A DNA stretch of 64,000 bases, from the NCBI RefSeq assembly GCF_029946505.1, contig NZ_JARZHG010000019.1:62001-126000 (forward strand), written 5' to 3'. Positions within the stretch are counted from its first letter, which is position 1. Every line of letters begins with the position of its first letter. The notes under the pieces were generated by a model. It had not been told where the DNA came from. It saw only the letters and a list, made by a program, of their open reading frames with translations, and searched no databases. Below, piece after piece: positions 39,153 to 49,983 of this stretch. Source of the stretch: Polyangium sp. y55x31. Its GTDB lineage: Bacteria; Myxococcota_A; Polyangia; Polyangiales; Polyangiaceae. The translations under genes and the position numbers were made by a program.

Positions 39153-39295
39153 GGAACACCTCCATCGGCGATTCGTTCCAGGGATGCTGAAAGGAAGCTC
39201 GTCCCAAGAATGGAGGTGGGCGCTACCGCAGCGACGCTCAACCGACGAGCTGCGGGATCCGGCCGACGAGGGGCGCTCTGAGGACGACGAGCCGA

Positions 39296-40462
39296 TCAGG
39301 CCTGGCGGAGGTTGGTCGCGCCCGCGACGCGCATCGCGCTTTCCGCCGGAATACACGGGAGCTCGACGATGGATCGTGTCCCGTCGCCCGAGGATTCGAG
39401 CCGCATGCAAGCGTCGGCATATTTGAGCGCGAGGCGTCTCCGGACCGCGTGCAAACCGAACGCGCCGGAGCGCGGGGGCGCTTTGGGAATCCCGGGCCCG
39501 TTGTCCTCGATCGTGCAGACGAGGCGCGCGGCAGAGCCGCCGTCCGCCGGGGTCACGACGGCGCGAATGAGCACGGTGCCGCCGCCGCCGCGCCGGCGCA
39601 GGGCCCCGTGCTTGACGGCATTCTCGACGAGCGGCTGGAGGAGGAGCCGTGGGAGGAGCACATTTTCGGCGAGGCTCTCGATTTCCCACTGGAAGCGGAG
39701 CGACCCGGCGTGGCGTGATTCGAGGATGTCGGCATAACGGCGGAGCCAGGCAATCTCCTCGTCGAGCGTCTGCATTTCGTCGGCCTCGTGGAGGGCGTCG
39801 CGGAGGAGATCCCCGAGGCAAGCGAGGAGGCGGCGGGCTTCGCGAGGATCCTGCGTGACGAGGCCGGCAATGGCATTCAGCGTGTTGAGGAGGAAATGGG
39901 GCTCGAGCTGGGCGCGGAGGCGCGCGAGCTCGGCCGCGGCGCGGAGCTGGTCAGCCTCGAGCTTGAGCTTCTCGGTTTCGAGGGCGCGGAGGCGCGCGTC
40001 CTCAGCCGCAAAGGGATACACGAAGGCGAGGGCCCAGACGGCGCACATGATGAGGCCATAGATGGAGCCGAAGGTCGCGAGGATGGTGTAGGGGGCCGGG
40101 TTCTCGGGCTGCATGCCGAGGATCGGGAAGGTCTCGGCCGCGAGGACGATGGCCAAGGTGGACGTGGCGCCGACGACAGCAGCAACGAGGAGGCTGACGA
40201 GCAGGGTTCGCCCCGAAGCGAGTCGTCTCCGCGTGGCCCAATGGAAGCTCCCCGAGAGGGCAAACATGAGGAGGGGGACAGTGACGAGGAGGAAGGTAAT
40301 GCGGAGGGCGAGGTCTTTGGGGGGCTGGCGGTTGAGGGCACTCGGGACCGTCTGCAGCACCATCACGCCGAGGACGACGAGGGTGGCAATGGCCCAGCGT
40401 TTCCAGCCGAAGAACTGAGGGTAGAGCGGCGAGATGCTCACCACGCTGTCGGGCTCGCGCAT
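39296..40462 (-). CDS. LytS/YehU-type sensor histidine kinase
   Basis: A 388-residue kinase of the His_kinase (PF06580) type. About four membrane helices in the first 150 residues are followed by a coiled segment (LRALETEKLKLEADQLRAAA) and the phospho-acceptor block LRAQLEPHFLLNTLNAIAGL with H189. The ATPase part shows LVENAVKHGAL and IEDNGPGIP. Such kinases usually pair with LytTR response regulators, but none is adjacent. The start at 40462 is chosen so the first helix follows shortly; a longer frame to 40615 exists. Confidence 0.88.
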   Translation of the reverse strand: MREPDSVVSISPLYPQFFGWKRWAIATLVVLGVMVLQTVPSALNRQPPKDLALRITFLLVTVPLLMFALSGSFHWATRRRLASGRTLLVSLLVAAVVGATSTLAIVLAAETFPILGMQPENPAPYTILATFGSIYGLIMCAVWALAFVYPFAAEDARLRALETEKLKLEADQLRAAAELARLRAQLEPHFLLNTLNAIAGLVTQDPREARRLLACLGDLLRDALHEADEMQTLDEEIAWLRRYADILESRHAGSLRFQWEIESLAENVLLPRLLLQPLVENAVKHGALRRRGGGGTVLIRAVVTPADGGSAARLVCTIEDNGPGIPKAPPRSGAFGLHAVRRRLALKYADACMRLESSGDGTRSIVELPCIPAESAMRVAGATNLRQA

Positions 40463-40504
40463 GGCGAGAGAGTAGACTGGCGGAGGGGCGAAGGGGCAAG
40501 CCGT

Positions 40505-40882
40505 AGCGCCGGGGCGCTGCCCCGGGCCCCGCGGGGGCTGTTCGCCCCTCGACCCGAACCAGCGCAAGCGCTGGACCTTTTGGGGAAGAACTGCGCGATG
40601 CGCAGTTCTTCCCACAGGCCGGTGGCAAGACCAGGGACGGTGTTGCCGATCGGAGGCGTCTTGGGTTGGCGTCTCCAGGTCGTGTGCACGCGTCTCAAAG
40701 ACGTGCCCACACGCCTGCCGATCGAAGCCCCCTTGGTTGGCAGCGTCACTCGCCGGTCTTGCCTCTTCCTGTTCGATGAACTGCGCATCGCGCAGTTCAT
40801 CGACCCCGAGTCCAGCGCTTGCGCTGGTCCGGGTGCAGGGGCGGACAGCCCCTGCTGGGGCCTGGGGCGAAGCCCCAGCGAA
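40505..40882. repeat. Large imperfect palindrome of repeated hairpins
   Basis: Two arms of about 79 bp (40534-40612 and 40774-40852) are inverted copies of each other at roughly 85 percent identity. Each contains two smaller palindromes (a 21-bp one, gaactgcgc around a 3-base centre, and ccagcgc/gcgctgg). Outside them lie hairpins at 40509-40525 (ccggggc/gccccgg) and 40862-40878 (ctggggc/gccccag). The centre also pairs partly. The block fills the space between the 3-prime end of the Nif3-like gene and the kinase gene start. It looks like a BIME-type composite repeat and may act as a terminator or structural element. Confidence 0.75.
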
Positions 40883-40936
40883 ACGCCTCCCGGACGAGAC
40901 CCATGCGCCGCCCAGAAAGCGCTGCGATTCTCTGGG

Positions 40937-41743
40937 TCACCTCACCACGAACGGATCCCGATCTGCCCCGCTCACGAACACGGACAGACCTGGCAGCGCC
41001 CCTGCGATTCGCTCCCGGATGCGCGGCAAGACTGCCCGTTCGCTGTTCGAATGCAGCGCGCACACCACCGTCATGCCGAGCTTTGCCGCCCGTAGCGCGT
41101 CGTGGTGCCTCATCTCGCCCGTCAGGTAGAGATCCGCCCCCTGGCCGAGCGCGTCTTCGACCATCGCGCCCGCGGCGCCCGCGCTTGCCGCCACCGTGCG
41201 CACCATTCCTGTCGCTGGCCCCGCCACGAGCAGCGCCTCGATCCCGAGGCCTCGCTTGATTCGCTCGAGCAGCTCTTCCCGTGACACCTCTGCTTCGAGC
41301 GCGCCGATGCGCCCGAGGCCGAGGGATTCTCCTTCCGGCGCCGGACCGAATTTTGCGCCTGGCGCGCGCATTGGACGGCGCGCGGGCAGGCCGCGGCCGA
41401 GGCCGAGGACGTCGGCCAGGAAATCGTTCGTCCCGCCCTCGGCCACGTCGAGCGCCGTGTGCGGCGAGTAAATGGCGATCCCGTCCCGGATCGCCTCGAA
41501 GATCGGCCCTGGCGCGGTCACCCGCTTCATCGCCTCGAAGATCGGCGGGTGGTACGAATACACGAGGTCCACGCCTTTCTCGCGCGCCTCGGCGGCCACG
41601 CCGGGCGTGTAATCGATGCAGAGCAGCGCCGCGCGGATCTCTGCCGCCGGATCTCCCACGAGCAGGCCCACGTTGTCCCAGCCCTCGGCGAGCCTGAGGG
41701 GGGCGATCGATTCCAGCACGGGGAGCACGTCGGAGAGGCGCAT
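40937..41743 (-). CDS. Nif3-like dinuclear metal-centre protein
   Basis: A 268-residue protein of the Nif3/YbgI (DUF34) family, whose members form hexamers with a two-metal site. The metal-binding residues are visible as YHPPIF, SPHTALD (His and Asp), TGEMRHHDAL and HSNSER near the C-terminus. The start at 41743 (MRLSDVLPVLESIAPL) is the usual start of the family. The biological role is still debated (GTP cyclohydrolase type 1 type 2 homologue is a common but unproven label). It diverges from the glycosyltransferase gene with 60 bp between the starts. Confidence 0.88.
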   Translation of the reverse strand: MRLSDVLPVLESIAPLRLAEGWDNVGLLVGDPAAEIRAALLCIDYTPGVAAEAREKGVDLVYSYHPPIFEAMKRVTAPGPIFEAIRDGIAIYSPHTALDVAEGGTNDFLADVLGLGRGLPARRPMRAPGAKFGPAPEGESLGLGRIGALEAEVSREELLERIKRGLGIEALLVAGPATGMVRTVAASAGAAGAMVEDALGQGADLYLTGEMRHHDALRAAKLGMTVVCALHSNSERAVLPRIRERIAGALPGLSVFVSGADRDPFVVR

Positions 41744-41803
41744 GAGGTCTGCTCTTATCACAAAGCCCGCCCCGGCCGCGCCATTTTGCGCTACCAGAGG
41801 GCC

Positions 41804-42907
41804 ATGCCTGCGGCGCCCCCCGATCGTATCGTCGTCTACGCCTCCGATCATGGCTTCGGCCACGCCGCCCGCATGCTCGCGCTCGCGGCGCGCCTCGCCG
41901 AGGACGGCGTCTCCGTCACGCTCTGCGCCGGCGCCGCTGCGCCCATGATCCGCGCTGCTTTGCCCTTCCTCGCCGCGCACGTCGACGTCGCCGTGGCCTC
42001 GCTCGACCCCGGCCTTGCCCCGCGCGCGGGCGCCCTCGACTTCGACCTCGACCGCTCCCGCGAGGCTCTCGCCGCGTGGCGTGCCGATCTTCCCCGCCTC
42101 GTCGCGGCCGAGGCCGAGCGCCTCGTCTCCCTTGGCGCCGCGCTCGTCGTCGCCGACGCCCCTGCCGCCGCGATCCTCGCCGCCGACCGCGCGGGCATTC
42201 CCGCCGTCGTTTGCTCGAACTTCACGTGGCTCGACATGTATGCGGGCCGATTTGGCAGCGACGTCGACGAAATCCTCGCCGATGCGTACGCCCGTGCGCG
42301 CCTCGGTTATCGTCTCCGCCTCGGAGCCATGCCGCTCGCGGGCCTTGCGACCTTTCGAGACATCGACGGCGTCCTCGCTCGCCGCCCGCGCCGCGATCGA
42401 GCGACCATTCGCCGCGAGCTCGGCGTACCCGAGGGCGACCTTCTGCTCGGCCTCGGCCTCGGCGGCAGCCTCGACGCCGTCCTGTACGACGTCCTCTCCG
42501 CCTCCGCGCCCGCCTCGGGCGTTCGGCTCCTCGCGCCCTCGCACGCCCCGGATCCGCGGCAGAGCGGCCCGCTCGTGCAGTTCCCCGCCATCACGCCCGA
42601 CCCGCAGAGTTATTTTGGCGCCTGCGATCTGGTCCTCGCCAAGGCCGGGTATTCGACGCTCGCCGAGGCTGCCATTGCCGGCGTGCCGCTCGCCGTCTTC
42701 CCGCTGCTCGGCAGCCCCGAGTCGGTGCGCCTTGCCCACGACGTCGAGGCGCTCGGCCTCGGCACCCGGCTTGCTGACGAAGCTGAAGCGCGCGCCGCGT
42801 TATCGCGCCCCGAGGCTCTCTTCGACGCTGCGCGTCGTGCTTGCCGCGGCCCTTTGCCCGACGCGGCGCCGGAGCTTGCCGCAGCGCTCCGCGAGCTATG
42901 GCGCTGA
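41804..42907 (+). CDS. GT-B type glycosyltransferase-like protein
   Basis: A 367-residue protein with a two-lobe GT-B layout. The N-terminal lobe opens with VVYASDHGFGHAARMLALAA, the motif seen in MurG-like transferases and in the N-terminal half of plant arabinokinases. The C-terminal lobe shows LLLGLGLGGSLDAV and the nucleotide-sugar site DLVLAKAGYSTLAEAAIAGV with PLAVFPLLGSPE. Sugar donor and acceptor are unknown. The ATG at 41804 is the first that includes the whole motif; a longer frame upstream overlaps the Nif3-like gene. Confidence 0.85.
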   Translation: MPAAPPDRIVVYASDHGFGHAARMLALAARLAEDGVSVTLCAGAAAPMIRAALPFLAAHVDVAVASLDPGLAPRAGALDFDLDRSREALAAWRADLPRLVAAEAERLVSLGAALVVADAPAAAILAADRAGIPAVVCSNFTWLDMYAGRFGSDVDEILADAYARARLGYRLRLGAMPLAGLATFRDIDGVLARRPRRDRATIRRELGVPEGDLLLGLGLGGSLDAVLYDVLSASAPASGVRLLAPSHAPDPRQSGPLVQFPAITPDPQSYFGACDLVLAKAGYSTLAEAAIAGVPLAVFPLLGSPESVRLAHDVEALGLGTRLADEAEARAALSRPEALFDAARRACRGPLPDAAPELAAALRELWR

Positions 42908-42989
42908 GGAGTCACCAAAAGGGTATTTTCATCGCGACCATGCGCGTGTAAACTCCCGACCATTCTTCGCGAAGCGGGAGGACTCTTCC

Positions 42990-43361
42990 ATGGGATACGA
43001 GATCGCGCAGGTGGCCCGGAACTACGAGCAGATGCAAGGCCGGGAGATCTCCTACGCCGAAATGAAGTGCAACCAGTTCGTCGTGGCCGTGCTCCGTGCA
43101 GCGGTGAACCCCAAGTTCCCGTACATGCTGGCGAACGACTTTGGGAACTCGCCCTACTTCCAGAAAGTGACCGAGCCCCAGGCGGGCGACCTCGTCCACT
43201 GGCCCGGGCACATCGGAATCGTACTCGACCCGGATCAGGGCACGTTCATCGGCTCGCAGACCTCGACGGGCGTGGCCGAGGCGAACTACAAGAAGGGCTA
43301 CTGGAACGGCTCGTACGGCGGCAAGAAGCCGGACGCGTTCCTGCGCTACACCGGCTTCTGA
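42990..43361 (+). CDS. Small NlpC/P60-like peptidase or amidase without signal peptide
   Basis: A 123-residue protein that is almost only a catalytic core. The likely nucleophile is C27 in EMKCNQFVVAVL and the likely base is H74 in QAGDLVHWPGHIGIVLD, the order of NlpC/P60 cysteine peptidases. The end reads YWNGSYGGKKPDAFLRY. No signal peptide or cell-wall-binding domain is present. It could be a cytoplasmic or exported amidase, including an effector delivered by a secretion machine (inference). A good ribosome binding site (gggagga) precedes the ATG. The methyltransferase gene follows after 7 bp. Confidence 0.75.
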   Translation: MGYEIAQVARNYEQMQGREISYAEMKCNQFVVAVLRAAVNPKFPYMLANDFGNSPYFQKVTEPQAGDLVHWPGHIGIVLDPDQGTFIGSQTSTGVAEANYKKGYWNGSYGGKKPDAFLRYTGF

Positions 43362-43368
43362 TCCTCGC

Positions 43369-44058
43369 ATGACGCGCCCCCGACTCGACGCCGATCTCCA
43401 CAAGGTGATCGGCGATGTCCGCGCGGGGCGCCCCGTCTCCGATCGCGCCTTCGATCAGCTCTTCCCCGAGCCCATCCGGCGCGTCTCGTCGCGCTTCTGG
43501 ACCCCCCTCGTCGTCGCCCGCAAGGTGAGCCGCCTCCTCGCCGAGGAAGGTGGCCCCGTGCTCGACGTCGGCGCCGGCGTGGGCAAGCTCTGTATCGCGG
43601 GCGCCCTCACGACCGACGCGGTGTTCCATGGCATCGAGCACCGCGCGGCCCTCGTCGAGACCGCGATGGACGTGATTGACGCGCTCGGGCTCACAGGTCG
43701 CGCCGAGGTGCGTCGAGGCACGCTCGCCGACATCGATTGGGATGTGTACCGGGCTTATTACTTTTGCAATCCGTTCGAGGAGAACATCTTCCCCGAGGCG
43801 AGGCGCCTCGACGACGCCATTCCGCTGACCGAGGAGCGATTTCGCGAGGACACGGCGCGGGTGGAGGCGGCGCTCGACGCGGCGCCCGTGGGCACGCGGA
43901 TCGTGACGTTCCACGGCCTCGGGGCGCGGGTGCCGGCGACGTACCGGAAATACCCCGAGCGGACGGCCGGGACGGCGTTCCTCAATTTGTGGATCAAGGT
44001 CGAAGCCGGGACCGCAAGCGGGGAGGGGACGTTCGACGGGTGGATCGCGGGGCGGTGA
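43369..44058 (+). CDS. Class I SAM-dependent methyltransferase
   Basis: A 229-residue Rossmann-fold methyltransferase. Motif I is VLDVGAGVGKLCIAGAL (about 64-80), the acidic ribose-binding position is in FHGIEHRAAL, and a motif IV-like segment is YYFCNPFEENIFPE (an NPxF-type sequence). The C-terminal strand ends in FLNLWIKV. The substrate is unknown; the NPF motif resembles N-methyltransferases but this is weak evidence. It starts 7 bp after the NlpC/P60-like gene and is probably co-transcribed. Confidence 0.82.
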   Translation: MTRPRLDADLHKVIGDVRAGRPVSDRAFDQLFPEPIRRVSSRFWTPLVVARKVSRLLAEEGGPVLDVGAGVGKLCIAGALTTDAVFHGIEHRAALVETAMDVIDALGLTGRAEVRRGTLADIDWDVYRAYYFCNPFEENIFPEARRLDDAIPLTEERFREDTARVEAALDAAPVGTRIVTFHGLGARVPATYRKYPERTAGTAFLNLWIKVEAGTASGEGTFDGWIAGR

Positions 44059-44238
44059 GGGCGCTCGATCGAGCCACGCTCGACCGCGAGCTCGCTCGTT
44101 CCCCCGGAAACGACTGACGGGCGCGTCCCTGTCGCAGAATGCGACAGCGCCGCGAAACACGGCGCCCGCGCGCGCGTCCGTGGGGCGAATTTCGGCGTGG
44201 ATCGGCGTGGCGCGCCCTTTGCAGTTCCGCCGAGCGGA

Positions 44239-44718
44239 ATGGCGCAAGGCACATCGAGCGCAGCGTGGGACCTTTCGGCCGGCGGGGAGGACTTGCGACG
44301 TCGCGAGCCTCTGCGCGTCTTCCTCGCCGAGGACGACCTGGAGGTGCGCCGCCTCCTCGCGCACGCGCTGCGCAAGGACGGGCATACGGTGATCGAGTTC
44401 GAGAGCGGCACGCAGCTCCTCGAATTTTTGGGCACGCTCTCGCGGGGTGCGTCCGAAGAGAGCCGGCCCGACGTCATCGTCTCGGATAACCGCATGCCTG
44501 GCAAGAGCGGGCTCGACGTGCTCGCGTCCCTGCGCGAGGTCGGGTGGCGCACGCCCTTCGTGCTCACCACGGCATTCGGCGACGCGGCCACACACGCGCG
44601 CGCGCGGGCCGCGGGCGCCTTCGCGGTGTTCGACAAACCGTTCGATGTCGACGATCTGCGCACGGTCGTGCTCAATGCCGGCCGGCCCACGGGCGCGGTG
44701 GGCTCGAAGGTGCCATGA
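44239..44718 (+). CDS. Single-domain response regulator
   Basis: A 159-residue CheY-like receiver without an output domain. Conserved residues are the acidic pair in FLAEDDLEVR, the phospho-acceptor Asp in VIVSDNRMPGKSG, the Thr in LTTAFGD and the Lys in FDKPFDVDD. A longer frame from 44197 exists; the ATG at 44239 is preceded by a weak gagcgg. It overlaps the next gene by 4 bp (ATGA), although that gene encodes an exported protein. The partner kinase is not identifiable from position. Confidence 0.85.
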   Translation: MAQGTSSAAWDLSAGGEDLRRREPLRVFLAEDDLEVRRLLAHALRKDGHTVIEFESGTQLLEFLGTLSRGASEESRPDVIVSDNRMPGKSGLDVLASLREVGWRTPFVLTTAFGDAATHARARAAGAFAVFDKPFDVDDLRTVVLNAGRPTGAVGSKVP

Positions 44719-47063
44719 AAGACGAGGGTATGAAGAAGACGATTGTCAGGACCATGTTGCTGGGAGCGCTCGCCGCGTTCGGCGTCGCATGTGCGGAGGG
44801 CACGCCTCCCGACGGCGGAGGGGGAGGGGGAAGCGGCGGCCAGGGCGGGGGTGCGTCCTGCCGGAACCCCGACGATTGTCCGGCCCCGACGAACCCGTGC
44901 GTGACAGCCACCTGCGACGCCGGCGCCTGCGGCACCTCGCCCAAGCCGGCCGGAACACCTGCGCCCGAGCAGCAGCCGGGCGATTGCGTGATCCAGCAGT
45001 GCGACGGGGCTGGAAGCGTGGTCCCGGTTCCCGAGGACAGCGACGTGCCGGTCGATGGCAATACGTGTACAAACGACGTCTGCACGAGCGGCATCGGCTC
45101 GAACCCGCCCGTCCCGTCGGGCACGGCCTGCGACGACGCCGGATCGATTTGCGACGGCGAGGGCGCGTGCGTCGAATGCCTCACCGCCGCCGATTGCCCG
45201 GGGCAGGATACCTCGTGTGGGACCCGCGTGTGCGTGATGGGGGTGTGCGGCGTCGAGTATGCGGCTGCGGGCACGCCCCTTCCCTCCCAGATGGCCGGCG
45301 ATTGCGTGCAGATGGTCTGCGACGGCTCCGGCGGCACCTCGCCCGAGGTCGACGACAGCGACGTCCCCGTCGACGGCAATACATGCACATCCGACGTCTG
45401 CACGTCCGGCGCGCCTTCCAATCCGCCGCTCGCCACAGGCGCGGCGTGTAACCAGAACGGAGGCAAGGTTTGCAACGGCGGCGGCCAGTGCGTCCAGTGC
45501 AATACCGGCGCACAGTGCCCGAGCGGCGTCTGCGCGAGCGGCGTCTGCAAGGCGGCGAGCTGCGCCGACGGCGTGAAAAATGGCTCCGAAACGGACGTCG
45601 ATTGCGGCGGCGCCGGTTGCCCCGGCTGCGGGGTGGGCGAGAGCTGCCTCGCGTCGGCGGACTGCAAGAGCGGCCTCTGCGCGGCGAGCCTCTGCCAACC
45701 TCCGACCGTGCTCGGCACGACGCCCGCGGACGCAATGACCGGCGCTCCCGTGAGCTCCACGGTGGCGGTCACGTTCAGCGGACCCATGGATCCGGCCTCG
45801 CTCACCGCGCAGACCACGGTCGGACCTTGCGCCGGCACGGTCCAGCTCTCGACCGATGGATTCGTCACCTGCCTCGGCTTCGCCGCGGCCGCGCCCGTGA
45901 TGTCGGGCAATGGCACCGTGGCCACGTGGACCCCGTCGCCGGCGCTCTCGTATGGCACGACGTACCACGTCCGCGTCACCACGGCGGTCAAGGGCGCCGA
46001 CGGTACGCCGCTCGGGGCGGCATATACGTCGAGCGTCGGCCTCGGGACCGTGGCGCCACCGTCTTCCGCGCCTTGCGCGAGCACGGTGGTGGTGAGCCAG
46101 ATTTATGGCGGGGGCGGAAACGCCGGCGCCACGTACAAGAACGATTTCGTCGAGCTGCACAACCGCGGCAACACCGCGGTGAACCTCGCCGGCTGGTCGG
46201 TGCAATACGCGAGCGCCGTCGGGACGACGTGGCTCGTGACGAACCTGAGCGGCACCATCGCCCCCGGCGGTTATTTCCTCGTCCAGCAGGCCGGCGGCGC
46301 GAATGGCGGGGCATTGCCGGCGTCCGACGCGACGGGCACCACGAACATGAGCGCCGCGGTGGGCAAGGTCGCGCTGGTCAACACCACCACGGCGCTCAGC
46401 GGCGGCTGCCCCAGCGGCGCACAGATCATGGACTTCGTGGGGTATGGAAGCACGGCGAACTGCTTCGAGGGGAGCGGCACGGCCCCTGGAGCGTCGACTG
46501 CCGCGCAATCGATCCAGCGCCTCTCCGGCGCGTGCGCCGACACGGGCGACAACAAGGCAGATTTCGCGGTAACTCAGGTCGCGCCGCGCAGCTCGGCGAG
46601 CATGGCGAGCGCCTGCGCCTGCGCGGGCGACGTCACGGCCAACGAATCGGATCAGGCGTACGAGATCGATTTCTGCAATGTGCAATCTCCGGCCTCGATG
46701 ACGGTCTCCGCCTCGGCGATGACGCCCGTCATTTACGGTCGGGTCTACGAGGCGGGCGTGACCGAGGCGGCCGGCGCGAGCGCTACGTTGAAGGTCGAGG
46801 TGGGCTTCGGCCCAGCCAGCATCAACCCCACCACCCAGAGCGGCTGGCAGTTCTTCCCGGCCACATACGATACGCAGATCGGCAATGACGACGAATACAA
46901 GGCCTCGTTCCTCGCTCCCGCCACTCCAGGCTCGTACCGCTACGCCTACCGGGTGAGCCTCGACGGGACGAGGTGGACCTATTGTGATCTGAACGGCGCA
47001 GGTTCGAATGCGGGGCTCTTTTTCGAGGTGACCCAGCTCCCGCCGCTCACGGTGACGCCGTGA
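44715..47063 (+). CDS. Cys-rich lipoprotein with Ig-like and lamin-tail domains
   Basis: A 782-residue exported protein. The signal peptide ends in a lipobox (AAFGVACAEG) followed by a Gly-rich linker. Residues about 45-335 are Cys-rich repeats of the myxobacterial type (CVTATCDAGACGTSP, VPVDGNTCTNDVC twice, CADGVKNGSETDVDCGG). A bacterial Ig-like (Big_5-type) domain follows near 338-440 (PADAMTGAPVSSTVAVTFSG). Next is a lamin-tail domain (VVVSQIYGGGGNAGATYKND, then FVELHNRGNTAVNLAGWSVQ) and a C-terminal beta-rich part. It is probably a surface protein; the ligand is unknown. The start overlaps the response regulator stop by 4 bp. Confidence 0.85.
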   Translation: MKDEGMKKTIVRTMLLGALAAFGVACAEGTPPDGGGGGGSGGQGGGASCRNPDDCPAPTNPCVTATCDAGACGTSPKPAGTPAPEQQPGDCVIQQCDGAGSVVPVPEDSDVPVDGNTCTNDVCTSGIGSNPPVPSGTACDDAGSICDGEGACVECLTAADCPGQDTSCGTRVCVMGVCGVEYAAAGTPLPSQMAGDCVQMVCDGSGGTSPEVDDSDVPVDGNTCTSDVCTSGAPSNPPLATGAACNQNGGKVCNGGGQCVQCNTGAQCPSGVCASGVCKAASCADGVKNGSETDVDCGGAGCPGCGVGESCLASADCKSGLCAASLCQPPTVLGTTPADAMTGAPVSSTVAVTFSGPMDPASLTAQTTVGPCAGTVQLSTDGFVTCLGFAAAAPVMSGNGTVATWTPSPALSYGTTYHVRVTTAVKGADGTPLGAAYTSSVGLGTVAPPSSAPCASTVVVSQIYGGGGNAGATYKNDFVELHNRGNTAVNLAGWSVQYASAVGTTWLVTNLSGTIAPGGYFLVQQAGGANGGALPASDATGTTNMSAAVGKVALVNTTTALSGGCPSGAQIMDFVGYGSTANCFEGSGTAPGASTAAQSIQRLSGACADTGDNKADFAVTQVAPRSSASMASACACAGDVTANESDQAYEIDFCNVQSPASMTVSASAMTPVIYGRVYEAGVTEAAGASATLKVEVGFGPASINPTTQSGWQFFPATYDTQIGNDDEYKASFLAPATPGSYRYAYRVSLDGTRWTYCDLNGAGSNAGLFFEVTQLPPLTVTP

Positions 47064-48587
47064 CGACGTCCGCTTCGCCGAAGGCCCGTCGGCCCGCCCG
47101 AGGACGCCTTCGTGGTACGCTCCCTCGGTGAAGCTCGCCCGCAAGCTCGCCATCGCCCTCATCCTGGGGGTCTTCGCGGTCGTCGCCGTGCACGCCTACT
47201 TCCGCGTGCGCCGGCTGGTCGCGCTCTTCGAGACGGACATCCGACACGATTCGCACGCCTATGGCCGCGCCCTCGCCGGGGCCGTCGCAGCGGTGGTCCA
47301 CGCCGACGGGCGCGAGCGGGCCCGCGCCATCGTGGAGCTCGCCAACCAGCGCGAGAACCACGTGCGCATCCGCTGGGTCTCCCTCGACGCGCCCGCGGAG
47401 AGCCCCGACGCCCCCGCCGCGCCCCGCGTCGTGCTCGATCCCGTCGCGAATGGCGAAGAGCTCGTGCTCAGGCTCCCGCGCCTCGACGACGTCCACGAAG
47501 AGCACCTCGTCACGTTCGTGCCCGTGGTCGCCGAAGGTGGAGGATCCCTCGGCGCCATCGAGCTCGCCGAGTCGCTCGCGGGCGAGAAGCAATACGTGCG
47601 GACGGCGCTGTTCAACACATTCCTCGCCAACCTCGCGGTCGCGCTCGTGTGCGGGCTCATCGCCACCGGCCTCGGCGTATGGTTCGTCGGCCGGCCGATG
47701 CAGAGCCTCATCGCGCAGGCGCGCCGCGTCGGCGCGGGCGACCTCTCCGCGCGCCTCAGGCTTTCCCAGCGCGACGAGATCGGCCAGCTCGCCCACGAGA
47801 TGAACCTCATGTGCGACCGCCTCGCCGAGGCCAACGCGCGCGCGGCGCGGGAGACGGAGGCGCGCATCGCCGCGCTCGAGCAGCTCCGCCATGCCGATCG
47901 CCTCGCGACCGTGGGCAAGCTGGCGGCGGGCATTGCGCACGAGCTCGGGGCGCCGCTCCAGGTCATCTCGGGCCGCGCGCGTATGCTCTGCGAGGACGGG
48001 ACGAGCCCCGGCGAGGTCGAGAACGACGCGCGCATCATCGCCGAGCAGACCGACCGCATCATCCGCATCGTGCGCCAGCTCCTCGATTTCGCGCGTCGGC
48101 GCGGCGCCGAAAAATCGCGCACCGATCTTCGCGGCGTCACGCGGCGCACCCTATCGCTGCTCGGGCCGCTCGCGGACAAGCGGAACGTCTCGATCGAGAT
48201 CGCGGCGGGCGAGGCGCCCATCGAGGCGGACGTGGACGCGGCCCAGATCCAGCAAGCGCTCACGAATCTCGTGGTCAACGGCATCCAGGCCATGAAGGCG
48301 GGCGGAAAGCTCTGCGTGGAGGTCCACGAAGAGCGCGCGGCGCCCCCTCATGACATCGGTGGGGACGAGGCAATGTATGCCTGCATCGAGGTCCGCGACG
48401 AGGGCGAGGGGATGCCGTCCGACGTCGTGGCCCATATTTTCGAACCTTTCTACACGACCAAGGACGTGGGCGAAGGGACCGGGCTCGGGCTCTCCGTCTC
48501 GTATGGCATCGTGCGCGAGCACGAGGGGTTCATCCGCGTCGACAGCGAGGTGGGCAAAGGCAGCCGGTTTCGCGTATACCTGCCCTC

Positions 48588-49961
<1,374 letters not shown>

Positions 49962-49983
49962 GGCGACACCGCCTGCAAAAGGA

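Noticed and set aside
43758-47162. A minus-strand frame of 1134 codons
   Set aside because: Antisense to the methyltransferase, response regulator and Cys-rich lipoprotein genes; Arg/Ala/Gly-rich shadow without domains.
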